NCBI GenBank assembly: GCA_030770545.1
Contig: JAUCMP010000029.1
Span: 1,426,001 to 1,490,000, forward strand
Direction of reading: 5' to 3'
DNA from: Macropodus opercularis
Lineage: Eukaryota > Chordata > Actinopteri > Anabantiformes > Osphronemidae
Length of the DNA: 64,000 bases
The position numbers were made by a program, and so were the translations under genes. The notes beneath the pieces are model-generated. The model did no database searches. It was given only the letters and a program-made list of their open reading frames with translations, and was not told where the DNA came from. This document shows, piece after piece, positions 49,616 through 58,600 of the stretch (position 1 is its first letter; the number at the start of each line of letters is the position of its first letter).

Positions 49616-50068
49616 TTCTAACCCTCCTTTGGCCAAGTGGATGCTAACTGGCTAGTCTTTTGGCTATCATTAGCATCAATTCATGTGTAAATAAGGTCAT
49701 TACCTGAGCAATCTGCAGGGGGTTGGGGGGGGGTGTGAATGGTTGCTGGTGGCTTGTTTGTATGCGTGGGGGAAGAGGGCTGCTAAAAGCAGAGAACTTG
49801 AGTCTCCTGGATGAATGAGAATCTTCACAGACTTGATTTACCATTCAATTCTTCATTCATGAATTCAATTCATTCTCACATTGGAATGTAGGGTCTTGCC
49901 CAGGTATAAAAAGATATGAATTAACACATCTAATTGCACGCAGCTTGCTCTCAGATGAGAGGTAATTCCTTTTGTACCCAGGTGGATAAAATCTCACTGC
50001 ACATAGCCTACTACTTCAGTGCCCTCAAGAATTCTGTGGTGTATGAACCTCCTCTCCAAGAAAAGAAA
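49616..50068. other. piggyBac left subterminal region
   Basis: 453 bp of 5' untranslated element sequence. It holds a short G run near 49725-49735 and a TATAAA at about 49905 that could be the transposase promoter. No gene of its own is seen; the 66-codon antisense ORF is unsupported. Confidence 0.5.
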
Positions 50069-50203
50069 ATGCAGAGAAGACTCACCACACAGCAGGCCTT
50101 GGAAATGAACCTGAGTCAAGTAAACCCTTGCGACTCAGATGGAGAAGACATAGAACTTCAGCCGGATTCAGACTCAGAGCTGTCTGATCCGTCTTCAGGT
50201 TAG
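50069..50203 (+). pseudogene. piggyBac transposase, N-terminal fragment
   Basis: 45 codons from MQRRLTTQQALEM to a stop. The N-terminus is followed by an acidic stretch with Asp-Ser repeats, as in many piggyBac transposases. I chose the methionine at 50069 because family proteins start with a short basic-polar segment just before the acidic region; an upstream in-frame ATG at 49934 exists. The DNA-binding region that should follow is missing: sequence resumes at 50314 well inside the catalytic domain. Confidence 0.65.
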
Positions 50204-50313
50204 GTTTCATTTCATATTATTTCCTATTTCATTTGAAACCAGTAAGTGGAAAACACCAAAAAAGCAGAGTGGAGTGACATAAATCATTCGTCACCAATTG
50301 CATCACGTCCTAC

Positions 50314-50985
50314 AACCCTGGTCTACATATCACCGTTGATGAACGGCTTTTCCCGTCAAAGACTCGCTGCTGTTTCCTGCAGTATATTGCAACTAAACCT
50401 GACAAGTTTGGGATCAGCGGCGGCACGGTGGTGTGGTGGTTAGCGCTGTCGCCTCACAGCAAGAAGGTCCCGGGTTTGATTCCCGGAGGCGACCGGGGGC
50501 CTTTCTGTGTGGAGTTTGCATGTTCTCCCCGTGTCTGCGTGGGTTTTCTCCGGGGTCTCCGGTTTCCTCCCACAGTCAAAAGACATGCAGTTAGGTCAAT
50601 TGGTTGGATGTGTAAATTGCCCATAGGTGTGTGTGTGTGTGTATTGTGTGTCTATATATGTGGCCCTGCGATGGACTAGCGATCTGTCCTGGGTGTACCC
50701 TGCCTCTCGCCCAAAGCCAGCTGGGATAGGCTCCAGCACGCCCGCGACCCCTTCGGGGAAAAAGCGGAAGAAGATGGATGAAGTTTGGGATCGAGTTTTG
50801 GGTGGCTTGTGATCTAAAATCCAAGTACATTTGTAACGTCCTCCCATATCTTGGCAAGGACCCTAGTCGTCCCAGTGGAGAGAGACTGACTGAAAATGTA
50901 GTGATGAGGCTGATGGAACCATTCAAGGGCAGAAATGTTACCACGGACAATTTCTTCACATCGCTGTCACTTGCGCATAAACTTC
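50314..50985 (+). pseudogene. piggyBac transposase, catalytic core part 1 (split by SINE)
   Basis: From NPGLHITVDERLFPSK the frame gives the first catalytic Asp (in VDE), then KPDKFGI, where the SINE enters at 50416. It resumes after the duplicated target with EFWVACDLKSKYICN, and reaches the second catalytic Asp in TTDNFFTS near 50945, ending at KL where the LTR enters at 50986. These are the DDE-domain motifs of piggyBac transposases, which cut and join at TTAA. The coding frame is well kept around both insertions. Confidence 0.85.
50416..50780 (+). mobile_element. tRNA-derived SINE with V-SINE-like core
   Basis: 365 bp flanked by a 12-bp target duplication, AAGTTTGGGATC, at 50404-50415 and 50781-50792. 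It begins with a tRNA-related head: an A box near 50431-50444 (GTGTGGTGGTTAGC) and a B box near 50473-50483 (GGTTTGATTCC). Next is the core with GGAGTTTGCATGTTCTCCCC and TTTCCTCCCACAGTC, the conserved part of fish V-SINEs, then a (GT)n stretch, and an LINE-like tail with GGATAGGCTCCAGC. It is mobilised in trans by a LINE. It does not encode protein. Confidence 0.85.
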
Positions 50986-51585
50986 TGTAGTAGAAAATAG
51001 GGGATGCATAGTTCATACGTAATATGTTTAGTATTAATGTAGTATTAGTTGTTATTGATGTAAGTGTGTCCACATAGGAGGAATAGGAATAGGCTCTCAT
51101 GAAGCACAGGCAAAGCAGTCAGGCTGTGAGGTGATGGAGTTTCTGTGTCCAGGACGTGAACCTCTTACGTGAACAGGATGTTCTCTCTCCCACATCTGGA
51201 AAGTTCTTGGCGAGTGGGGCTGCTCCGGGAACATGCCAGGTCGAAGTGACCTGCTGATAACCTTCCAGTACACAGAGTCATTAGTCTAAACTGTCCAGAA
51301 CCGAAGACCAAAATTGGGCAACGGTCTTCTTTCCAATGACGCAGTTGAAGGTTTAAAAACCAACACCCCAACTAGGAGAGTAGGAGAGTTTCGTCCCCTG
51401 CCTAGGAGATAACTTGATCTCTGTGGTCAGGCCCGGAGCTCCCCCACGCGCCAGCGAGCTCTACCCCTGCAGGGAGGAAACAGGTGACTTCGTATATCTG
51501 CCTTTCATATATTTGATACCACTTATGGGAAATAAATCATTTGTATTATTTTGAATCTCAGTACCGTGTTTGACTGAATTCTTTC

Positions 51586-54500
51586 AAGGTTCAAGGATCA
51601 AGGAGTTTTATTGTCATTGTAACATGTTGTACAACGAAATTTTAAAAGTGTCAAGCAGCCAGTGCAGTTTTTAATCATAAAAGAAAAGTAAAATAAATAA
51701 ATAAATAAAGAATGAAATTAAAATAAAAAAATAAACATTTTAAATCAAATCTGACAACATTCATTCCATTTCATAAAATCACTTAATGCACATTCCCTTC
51801 TAAAACTGTGATTTTTTGTTTGTTCAGTGCAGTTATGGCTGTTGGGTAAAAACTGTTCTTTAGTCTGTTCGTCCGTGATTTGATTTGTCTGTATCGTCGT
51901 CCTGACGGTAGCAGTTCAAACAGATGGTGTCCGGGGTGTGATGTGTCCTTGATGATGTTTTGGGCTTTTTTGATGCAGTGGGAACTGTGTAGTTCTTCCA
52001 GTGTAGGGAGAGAGCAGCCGACGATCTTCTGGGCCGTGTTTATCACCCTCTGGAGCGCTTTCCTCTGTGCTACTGTGCAGCTGGTGAACCATACGCCAAT
52101 GCAGTATGTTAGGATGCTCTCTATGGAGCATCGGTAGAAGGCCACCAGGAGTTTCCTAGACACGTAGTTCTTTCTCAGTGCCCTAAGGAAGTAGAGTCTC
52201 TGTTGGGCCTTTTTCATCAGCTCCGAGGTGTTCATGCTCCAGGTCAGGCCCCCCTCAATCTGAACTCCCAGGAATCGGAAGCCATGTACTCTCTCCACAC
52301 AGTCCCCATTTATAAATATTGGAGAAATGTCAGTGTTCTTTCTCCTGAAGTCTATAATCAGCTCCTTCGTCTTTTTGGTGTTGAGGAGCAAGTTGTTCTC
52401 TTTGCACCATCCCGACAGCTTTCCTACCTCGTCCCTATAGGTCGTCTCGTCCCCCCCGGAGATCAGCCCCACCACCGTGGTGTCATCTGCAAACTTCACA
52501 ATGGTGTTACTCTGGTGTGTGGGGGTGCAGTCGTGGGTGTAGAGGGTGTAGAGCAGGGGGCTCAGCACACAGCCCTGAGGGGACCCGATGCTGAGACTGA
52601 TGGCCGTAGATGTATGTTTGCCTACTCTCACCCTCTGTCTGCGGCCTGTGAGGAAGCTGTTGATCCACATACAGGTGGAGGATGGAAGTCCTAAGCCCAC
52701 AAGTTTCTCCATCAGTTTGTGAGGGAGGATGGTGTTGAACGCCGAGCTGTAGTCCACAAACAGCATCCGGACGTAGCTCCCCTGTAGCTCTAGGTGGGTC
52801 AGCGCATCATGGAGAGCTGTGGTCACAGCGTCCTCTGTGGATCTGTTTCCTCTATAGGCAAACTGGTGGGAGTCCAGACTTGGGGGCAGCAATGATGTGA
52901 TGTGACTCCGGACCAGTTTCTCAAAACACTTCATTACCACTGGAGTCAGTGCAACAGGCCGGTAGTCGTTCAGGCTGGAGATGTGGGATTTTTTCGGCAG
53001 AGGTACTATGGTGGAGGACTTTAGACATTGTGGTACAGTAGACAGGGCCAGTGACTGGTTGAAAATTTTGGTGAATATACCAGCCAGTTGTTCTGCGCAG
53101 ACCTTCAGCACCCGGCCCGGAACGTCATCTGGTCCAGTAGCCTTTCTCGGGTTGATAGACCTCAGCGTGTGTCTAACATCACTCTCCTCAACTGTGAGGG
53201 TTACACCGCCGTGGGCCATGGGGTGTGTCCTAGCTGGTTCTTGCGGCACCTCAAACCGGGCAAAGAAAAGGTTAAGTTCTTCTGCCCTTGAGGCGTCGCC
53301 TTCAGCAGCCCCGGGGTTGGTCTTGTAGTTGAGCAGGTGCTGGACTCCCTGCCACATCTGCCTGCTGTTGTTGCTCTCTAAATTATCCTCGATCCTCCGC
53401 CTGTATTGTAGTTTCGCCTCCTTGATGCCTCTCCTCAGATTGCTTCGGGCTGCGCTGTAGAGAGCTCGATCCCCAGATCTGAAGGCTGCGTTTCTCTCTC
53501 GGAGCAGTCGCTGGACCTCCCGGGTCATCCAGGGCTTCTGGTTGGGATAAACCCTGATGTTTCTGTCCTCCGTGACAGTGTCCATACAGTTCTTAATGTA
53601 GCACAGCACACTGTCGGTGAACATGTCCAGGTCCTGGTGTTCGAACACATCCCAGTTGGTCCTGTTGAAGCAGTCCTGTAGTTGTTGAGAGGCACCATCC
53701 GGCCAGATCTTAACAGTTTTTGTATTGGTGGGAGCAGTTTTGCAGAGGGGGGCATATGCGGGGATCAGAAACAAGGACATGTGGTCAGACTGGGCCAGGT
53801 GAGCCAGCGGTCTCGCCCTGTAGCCCTGCTTGATGTTGGTGTACACTTTGTCCAGGGTGTTTGCTCCTCTGGTAGCACATTTAACGTGCTGGTGGAATCT
53901 TGGAAGCACCGTCTTTAGGTCGGCGTGGTTGAAATCTCCTGCTACGATGAACACCGCGTCAGGATACCTGCTCTGCTGTTTGCTAATGCTGCCGTGTAGT
54001 AGTCCGGTAGCTGTGCTAGCATTAGCATCAGGTGGAATGTAAACAGCAGTTAAGAAGACTACGGTAAACTCCCTCGGGAGGTAAATGGGTCTGCATTTCA
54101 CTGTCACATATTCCAAGTCCGTGGAGCAGTGTCGGTCCACGGTTTCTGTGTTTGTACACCAGCTGTTGTTTATGTACACACAGAGCCCTCCACCTCTGCT
54201 CTTACCGGAGTCCATAGTTCTGTCCTGGCGTAGTGCGGTGTAGCCTGTTAGCTCGATAGCCGAATCCGGAATAGAAGGATGAAGCCAGGACTCTGAGATT
54301 ACCAGAGCGCAGGTGTTCCTCGCCATGTTGTCGGTGGTGATCTGTAGTCTCAGGTCGTCCATCTTTCCCGCGAGGGACCTGGCGTTCGCCAGGAAGAGGC
54401 TGGGGAGCGGTGGTTTAAACGGTTGCCTTCTTAGCCTGAGAAGCACGCCGGCCCTGCAGCCCCGCGTCTGCTTCCTGTTCCTGCGCCGCCTGCGCCGTCT

Positions 54501-54768
54501 CACCGCCGGAATGGTGAACCACGGTGAACCGGGGGTTCTCGCTATGTCCGCCGGGATCTTGTGCGAGCGGATAAACTCTGCCGTAACACTGCCCTCAAAA
54601 CAAATTCCAATCTTTAGAAGGTCATGTCGGCTGAAGATATTGCCCGCCGAACAGAGTGTGCATGAATTAAGAAAAAACACCCATACACATAGCCAAGCAA
54701 AGCACCGACTAAGAGAGCACCGAGCCGCAGCAACTGTGTGCGCCGCCATCTTCGCTTGTGTCATCGTC
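51586..54768 (-). mobile_element. CR1/L2/Rex1-type LINE with intact ORF
   Basis: A 3.18-kb non-LTR retrotransposon on the minus strand, inserted within the LTR: LTR sequence reads ...TTCTTTC to 51585 and resumes at AGTGGGAAATC at 54769. The 3' UTR (51586-51782) has an A+T-rich (AAAT)n stretch near 51690 and ends in short imperfect repeats of the type CTTGATCCTTGAACCTT, as in CR1/L2-like elements that lack a poly(A) tail. One ORF carries endonuclease and reverse transcriptase. The 5' end lies within a few bases of the ORF start, so it is probably 5' truncated. Confidence 0.82.
51783..54764 (-). CDS. LINE AP endonuclease-reverse transcriptase, intact ORF
   Basis: A 993-codon frame starting MTQAKMAAHTV; the frame also extends 26 codons upstream into LTR sequence, so the internal methionine is preferred. 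A hydrophobic stretch near residues 20-35 is followed by an Arg-rich run (about 90-120). The endonuclease occupies roughly 125-350: LANARSL, the Glu in ISESWLHP, VAGDFNHAD, and SDHMSLFL. Reverse transcriptase follows at about 560-850: SSTIVPLPKK, NDYRPVALTPV, FVDYSSAFNT (Asp), GSPQGCVLSPLLYTL, KFADDTTVVG (catalytic FADD), and FRFLGVQI. It nicks target DNA and copies its RNA there. No internal stop is seen, so the protein could be active if expressed. Plus-strand ORFs over it are shadows. Confidence 0.85.
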   Translation of the reverse strand: MTQAKMAAHTVAAARCSLSRCFAWLCVWVFFLNSCTLCSAGNIFSRHDLLKIGICFEGSVTAEFIRSHKIPADIARTPGSPWFTIPAVRRRRRRRNRKQTRGCRAGVLLRLRRQPFKPPLPSLFLANARSLAGKMDDLRLQITTDNMARNTCALVISESWLHPSIPDSAIELTGYTALRQDRTMDSGKSRGGGLCVYINNSWCTNTETVDRHCSTDLEYVTVKCRPIYLPREFTVVFLTAVYIPPDANASTATGLLHGSISKQQSRYPDAVFIVAGDFNHADLKTVLPRFHQHVKCATRGANTLDKVYTNIKQGYRARPLAHLAQSDHMSLFLIPAYAPLCKTAPTNTKTVKIWPDGASQQLQDCFNRTNWDVFEHQDLDMFTDSVLCYIKNCMDTVTEDRNIRVYPNQKPWMTREVQRLLRERNAAFRSGDRALYSAARSNLRRGIKEAKLQYRRRIEDNLESNNSRQMWQGVQHLLNYKTNPGAAEGDASRAEELNLFFARFEVPQEPARTHPMAHGGVTLTVEESDVRHTLRSINPRKATGPDDVPGRVLKVCAEQLAGIFTKIFNQSLALSTVPQCLKSSTIVPLPKKSHISSLNDYRPVALTPVVMKCFEKLVRSHITSLLPPSLDSHQFAYRGNRSTEDAVTTALHDALTHLELQGSYVRMLFVDYSSAFNTILPHKLMEKLVGLGLPSSTCMWINSFLTGRRQRVRVGKHTSTAISLSIGSPQGCVLSPLLYTLYTHDCTPTHQSNTIVKFADDTTVVGLISGGDETTYRDEVGKLSGWCKENNLLLNTKKTKELIIDFRRKNTDISPIFINGDCVERVHGFRFLGVQIEGGLTWSMNTSELMKKAQQRLYFLRALRKNYVSRKLLVAFYRCSIESILTYCIGVWFTSCTVAQRKALQRVINTAQKIVGCSLPTLEELHSSHCIKKAQNIIKDTSHPGHHLFELLPSGRRYRQIKSRTNRLKNSFYPTAITALNKQKITVLEGNVH

Positions 54769-54798
54769 AGTGGGAAATCTCTGTAACAACTACACTTC

Positions 54799-55347
54799 TT
54801 AGCCAGAAAACTACATACTACGCTGACGGCGTATGCGCCCAAACGGAAGAAGACCGTCTACATTCTTAGCAGCATGCACAGCGTGATTCAGACTGAGAAT
54901 ACCACCAAAAGGAAGCCAAACACTGTCACCCTTTACAACACCACAAAGTGCGGCGTGGATGTGATGGACCAGATGGTGAGGGAGTACACTGTCCGCACAG
55001 GGACACGGCGCTGGACAGTTGCCGTGTCCTATAACATGATTGACATGGCAGCACTGAATGCACATGTGCTGTATCAAGCAGGCACCGGAAGGCATGAAAG
55101 ACGGGTGGACTTCCTGGTGGAGCTTGCAAGAGAGTTGGCTAACTCTCATATGTGTGCGAAGAAGGCAAGAAAAGAACAATTGCTTTGGACCCAACCCTCC
55201 ACACCAAGCCCTGGAAAAAGAGCCACGTGTCAGGTCAAACACCACTGCAAGAACAATCATGCCACTGTGCGATGTGTTCACTGCTACAGATACACATGTG
55301 GTAAATGCAGACGGGAGATACCATGGCAGTGCCAGGATTGTGAGTGA
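54799..55347 (+). pseudogene. piggyBac transposase, core part 2 and Cys-rich tail
   Basis: The frame through KRKKTVYILSSMHSVIQ leads to NTTKCGVDVMDQMV, holding the third conserved Asp region, then RRWTVAVSYNMIDMAALNA. It ends with the Cys/His-rich domain (from 55229, CQVKHHC, RCVHCYRYTCGKC, CQDC), which binds the element ends in piggyBac enzymes. The few codons after the LTR are in a different frame from the rest, and about 60 residues expected between the second Asp region and KKTVYIL are missing, so a deletion with frameshift lies near 54810-54835. A stop follows at the normal place. Confidence 0.88.
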
Positions 55348-55439
55348 TTGCTGGAATGTACTCACTCACTTTTTAATATTATTTGTAAATATGTGTACAA
55401 ATGGTTGGTTTCTTTAATTCATTTTGTACTATTTTTATC

Positions 55440-55445
55440 AATAAA
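55440..55445 (+). terminator. piggyBac poly(A) signal
   Basis: AATAAA about 90 bases after the transposase stop codon, in the expected direction. Confidence 0.55.
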
Positions 55446-55599
55446 TCTTTGCAACAAAGGAAAAAAGCATGTGGTGATTTCTCCCTAAGATGCAAAGTGA
55501 AACACAAGTTTCCTTGGAGTGGCTCAGCATGGCCCCACGTTGTTTACATAACAAAAGCAATCGTTCACAGCTGATTAAGGGTATTAGCCTAAAGCCTTC

Positions 55600-55624
55600 G
55601 GGCCGATCGGCCCGCCGGCGGGTT
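55600..55624. repeat. piggyBac right subterminal palindrome
   Basis: A G+C-rich perfect inverted repeat, GGGCCGATCGGCCC, followed by CGCCGGCGGG, about 40-65 bases inside the right end. Such subterminal structures can be transposase sites; no proof here. Confidence 0.5.
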
Positions 55625-55650
55625 TTATAGGTAGAAAGGCCAAATGGCCC

Positions 55651-55669
55651 ATCTCTGGGACTTCTAGTG
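55651..55669 (-). repeat. piggyBac right terminal inverted repeat
   Basis: ATCTCTGGGACTTCTAGTG directly before TTAA; exact inverse of 49597-49615. Confidence 0.92.
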
Positions 55670-55673
55670 TTAA

Positions 55674-58600
55674 AGGCGACAACACGTCAGAATGTCATCA
55701 CAGTCATGACTGTTACCTCATCAAGGTCATCTGCGTTACCAAAAAGGAGAATCACCAAATGTTGCGTTGAAAAATAACATAAAAGGCTTACAGCACCTGC
55801 TATTCCTAGGCGGTCTATCGTCCAAATACTAGCTAGGCCCTACCTTGCTTGGCTTCCGAGTTCGAATGAGATCGGGCACGTTGAAGGTGGTATGGCCGTA
55901 AGCGACAAAACTGTACCACATTATATCTTTTGAAGGCGACTATATGTCAGACTGTCACAACTATCTGCTCATCAAGGACATATGTGTAACCAAGATGGAG
56001 AATCACCCAATGTTGCGTTGAAAGAGAAAAGAAAAGGCTTACAGCACCTGGTATTCCCAGGCGGTCTCCCGTCCAAGTACTAGCCAGGGCCTACCTTGCT
56101 TGGCTTCCGAGTTCGAATGAGATCGGGCACGTTGAAGGTGTAATGGCCGTAATCGACAAATTGTTACCTCAATATGTCTTTTTAAGGCGACAACACGTCA
56201 GAATGTCATCACAGTCATGACTGTTACCTCATCAATGTCATCTGTGTAACCAATATGGAGAATCACCAAATCTTGCGTTGAAAAATAACAGAAAAGGCTT
56301 ACAGCAACTGCTATTCCCAGGCGGTCTCCCGTCCAAGTACTAGCCAGGCCCTACCTTGCTTGGCTTCCGAGTTCAAATGAGATCGGGCACGTTGAAGGTG
56401 GTATGGCCGTAAGCGAGAAATTGTTATCTCATTACGTCATTTGAAGGCGACAACACGTCAGAATGTCACAATTATCTGCTCATCAAGGACATATGTGTAA
56501 CCAAGATGGAGAATCACCCAATGTTGCGTTGAAAGAGAAAAGAAAAGGCTTACAGCACCTGGTATTCCCAGGCGGTCTCCCGTCCAAGTACTAGCCAGGC
56601 CCTACCTTGCTTGGCTTCCGAGTTCGAATGAGATCGGGCACGTTGAAGGTGGTATGGCCGTAAGCGACAAACCTGTACCACATTATATCTTTTGAAGGTG
56701 ACTATATGTCAGACTGTCACAACTATCTGCTCATCAAGGACATATGTGTAACCAAGATGGAGAATCACCCAATGTTGCGTTGAAAGAGAAAAGAAAAGGC
56801 TTACAGCACCTGGAATTCCCAGGCGGTCTCCCGTCCAAGTACTAGCCAGGCCCTACCTTGCTTGGCTTCCGAGTTCAAATGAGATCGGGCACGTTGAAGG
56901 TGGTATGGCCGTAAGCGAGAAATTGTTACATCATTACGTCATTTGAAGGCGACAACACGTCAGAATGTCATGACAGTCACGACTGTTACCTCATCAAGGT
57001 CATCTACGTTACCAAAAAGGAGAATCACACAATGTTGCGTTGAAAAATAACAGAAAAGGCTTACAGCACCTGGTATTCCCAGGTAGTCTCCCGTCCAAGT
57101 ACTAGCCAGGCCCTACCTTGCTTGGCTTCCGAGTTCGAATGAGATCGGGCATGTTGAAGGTGGTATGGCCGTAAGCGACAAACCTGTACCACATTATATC
57201 TTTTGAAGGCGACTATATGTCAGACTGTCACAACTATCTGCTCATCAAGGACATATGTGTAACCAAGATGGAGAATCACCCAATGTTGCGTTGAAAAATA
57301 ACAAAAAAGGCTTAGAGCACCTGCTATTCCCAGTCGGTCTCCCGTCCAAGTACTAGCCAGGCCCTACCTTGCTTGGCTTCCGAGTTCGAATGAGATCGGG
57401 CACGTTGAAGGTGGTATGGCCGTAAGCGACAAATTGTCACCTCAATATGTCTTTTGAAGGCGACAACACGTCAGAATGTCATCACAGTCACGACTGTTAC
57501 CTCATCAAGGTCATCTGTGTAACCAATATGGAGAATCACCCAATGTTGCGTTGAAAGAGAAAAGAAAAGGCTTACAGCACCTGGTATTCCCAGGCGGTCT
57601 CCCTTCCAAGTACTAGTCAGGCCCTACCTTGCTTGGCTTCCGAGTACGAAAGAGATCTGGCACGTTGAAGGTGGTATGGCCGTAAGCGAGAAATTGTTAC
57701 CTCATTACGTCATTTGAAGGCGACAACACGTCAGAATGTCATGACAGTCACGACTGTTACCTCATCAAGGTCATCTGCGTTACCAAAAAGGAGAATCACA
57801 CAATGTTGCGTTGAAAAATAACAGAAAAGGCTTACAGCACCTGGTATTCCCAGGCGGTCTCCCGTCCAAGTATTAGCCAGGCCCTACCTTGCTTGGCTTC
57901 CGAGTTCGAATGAGATCAGGCACGTTGAAGGTGGTATGGCCGTAAGCGACAAACCTGTACCACATTATATCTTTTGAAGTTGACTATATGTCAGACTGTC
58001 ACAACTATCTGCTCATCAATGTCATCTGTGTAACCAAGATGGAGAATCACCCAATGTTGCGTTGAAAGAGAAAAGAAAAGGCTTACAGCACCTGGTATTC
58101 CCAGGCGGTCTCCCGTCCAAGTACTAGCCAGGGCCTTCCTTGCTTGGCTTCCGAGGTCGAATGAGATCGGGCACGTTGAAGGTGGTATGGCCGCAAGCGA
58201 GAAATGTTACCTCATTACGTCATTTGAAGGCGACAACACGTCAGAATGTCATGACAGTCACGACTGTTACCTCATCAATGTCATCTGTGTAACCAATATG
58301 GAGAATCACCAAATGTTGCGTTGAAAAATAACAGAAAAGGCTTACAGCACCTGGTATTCCCAGGCGGTCTCCCGTCCAAGTACTAGCCAGGGCCTTCCTT
58401 GCTTGGCTTCCGAGGTCGAATGAGATCGGGCACGTTGAAGGTGGTATAGCCGTAAGCGACAAAACTGTACCACATTATATCTTTTGAAGGCGACTATATG
58501 TCAGACTGTCACAACTATCTGCTCATCAAGGACATATGTGTAACCAAGATGGAGAATCACCCAATGTTGCGTTGAAAGAGAAAAGAAAAGGCTTACAGCA

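Larger units (their letters stand above)
50986..54794 (+). mobile_element. Solo LTR in piggyBac, interrupted by a LINE
   Basis: The LTR starts TGTAGTAG at 50986 and ends AACAACTACA at 54794, flanked by CTTC at 50982-50985 and 54795-54798. Its own sequence is 50986-51585 plus 54769-54794, about 626 bp. It is the plus-strand form of the 602-bp LTR family at 31026/37177: shared stretches include CATGCCAGGTCGAAGTGACC, GGTTTAAAAACC and GGAAATAAATCATTTGTATT, clearly diverged. TTTAAAA and AATAAA lie in sense order. It proves that this family also hits piggyBac DNA, not only 5S genes. Confidence 0.85.
49597..55669 (+). mobile_element. piggyBac DNA transposon with nested insertions, inactive
   Basis: 19-bp perfect terminal inverted repeats (CACTAGAAGTCCCAGAGAT and its complement) are flanked by TTAA at 49593-49596 and 55670-55673, the duplication piggyBac always makes. 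The uninterrupted spacer reads GTCTTTTAAAGGCGAC in many 5S units, matching both flanks. The transposase gene is on the plus strand, in pieces: N-terminus 50069-50203, first part of the catalytic core 50314-50985 (split by a SINE at 50416), and core end plus Cys-rich tail 54799-55347. A solo LTR sits between the last two, and within that LTR a LINE. Without the insertions (365 bp SINE, 3809 bp LTR with LINE) the element is about 1.9 kb. Confidence 0.92.

Noticed and set aside
50416..50490. A tRNA gene at the A and B boxes in piggyBac
   Set aside because: No cloverleaf with a matching acceptor stem is evident; the head continues into a V-SINE-like core and has a target duplication, so it is a SINE.
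52203..52694. 163- and 157-codon plus-strand ORFs over the intact LINE ORF
   Set aside because: Antisense shadows of the reverse transcriptase and endonuclease coding sequence.
54811..55365. 184-codon minus-strand ORF opposite the piggyBac tail
   Set aside because: It is antisense to a recognisable Cys-rich transposase end; no features of its own.
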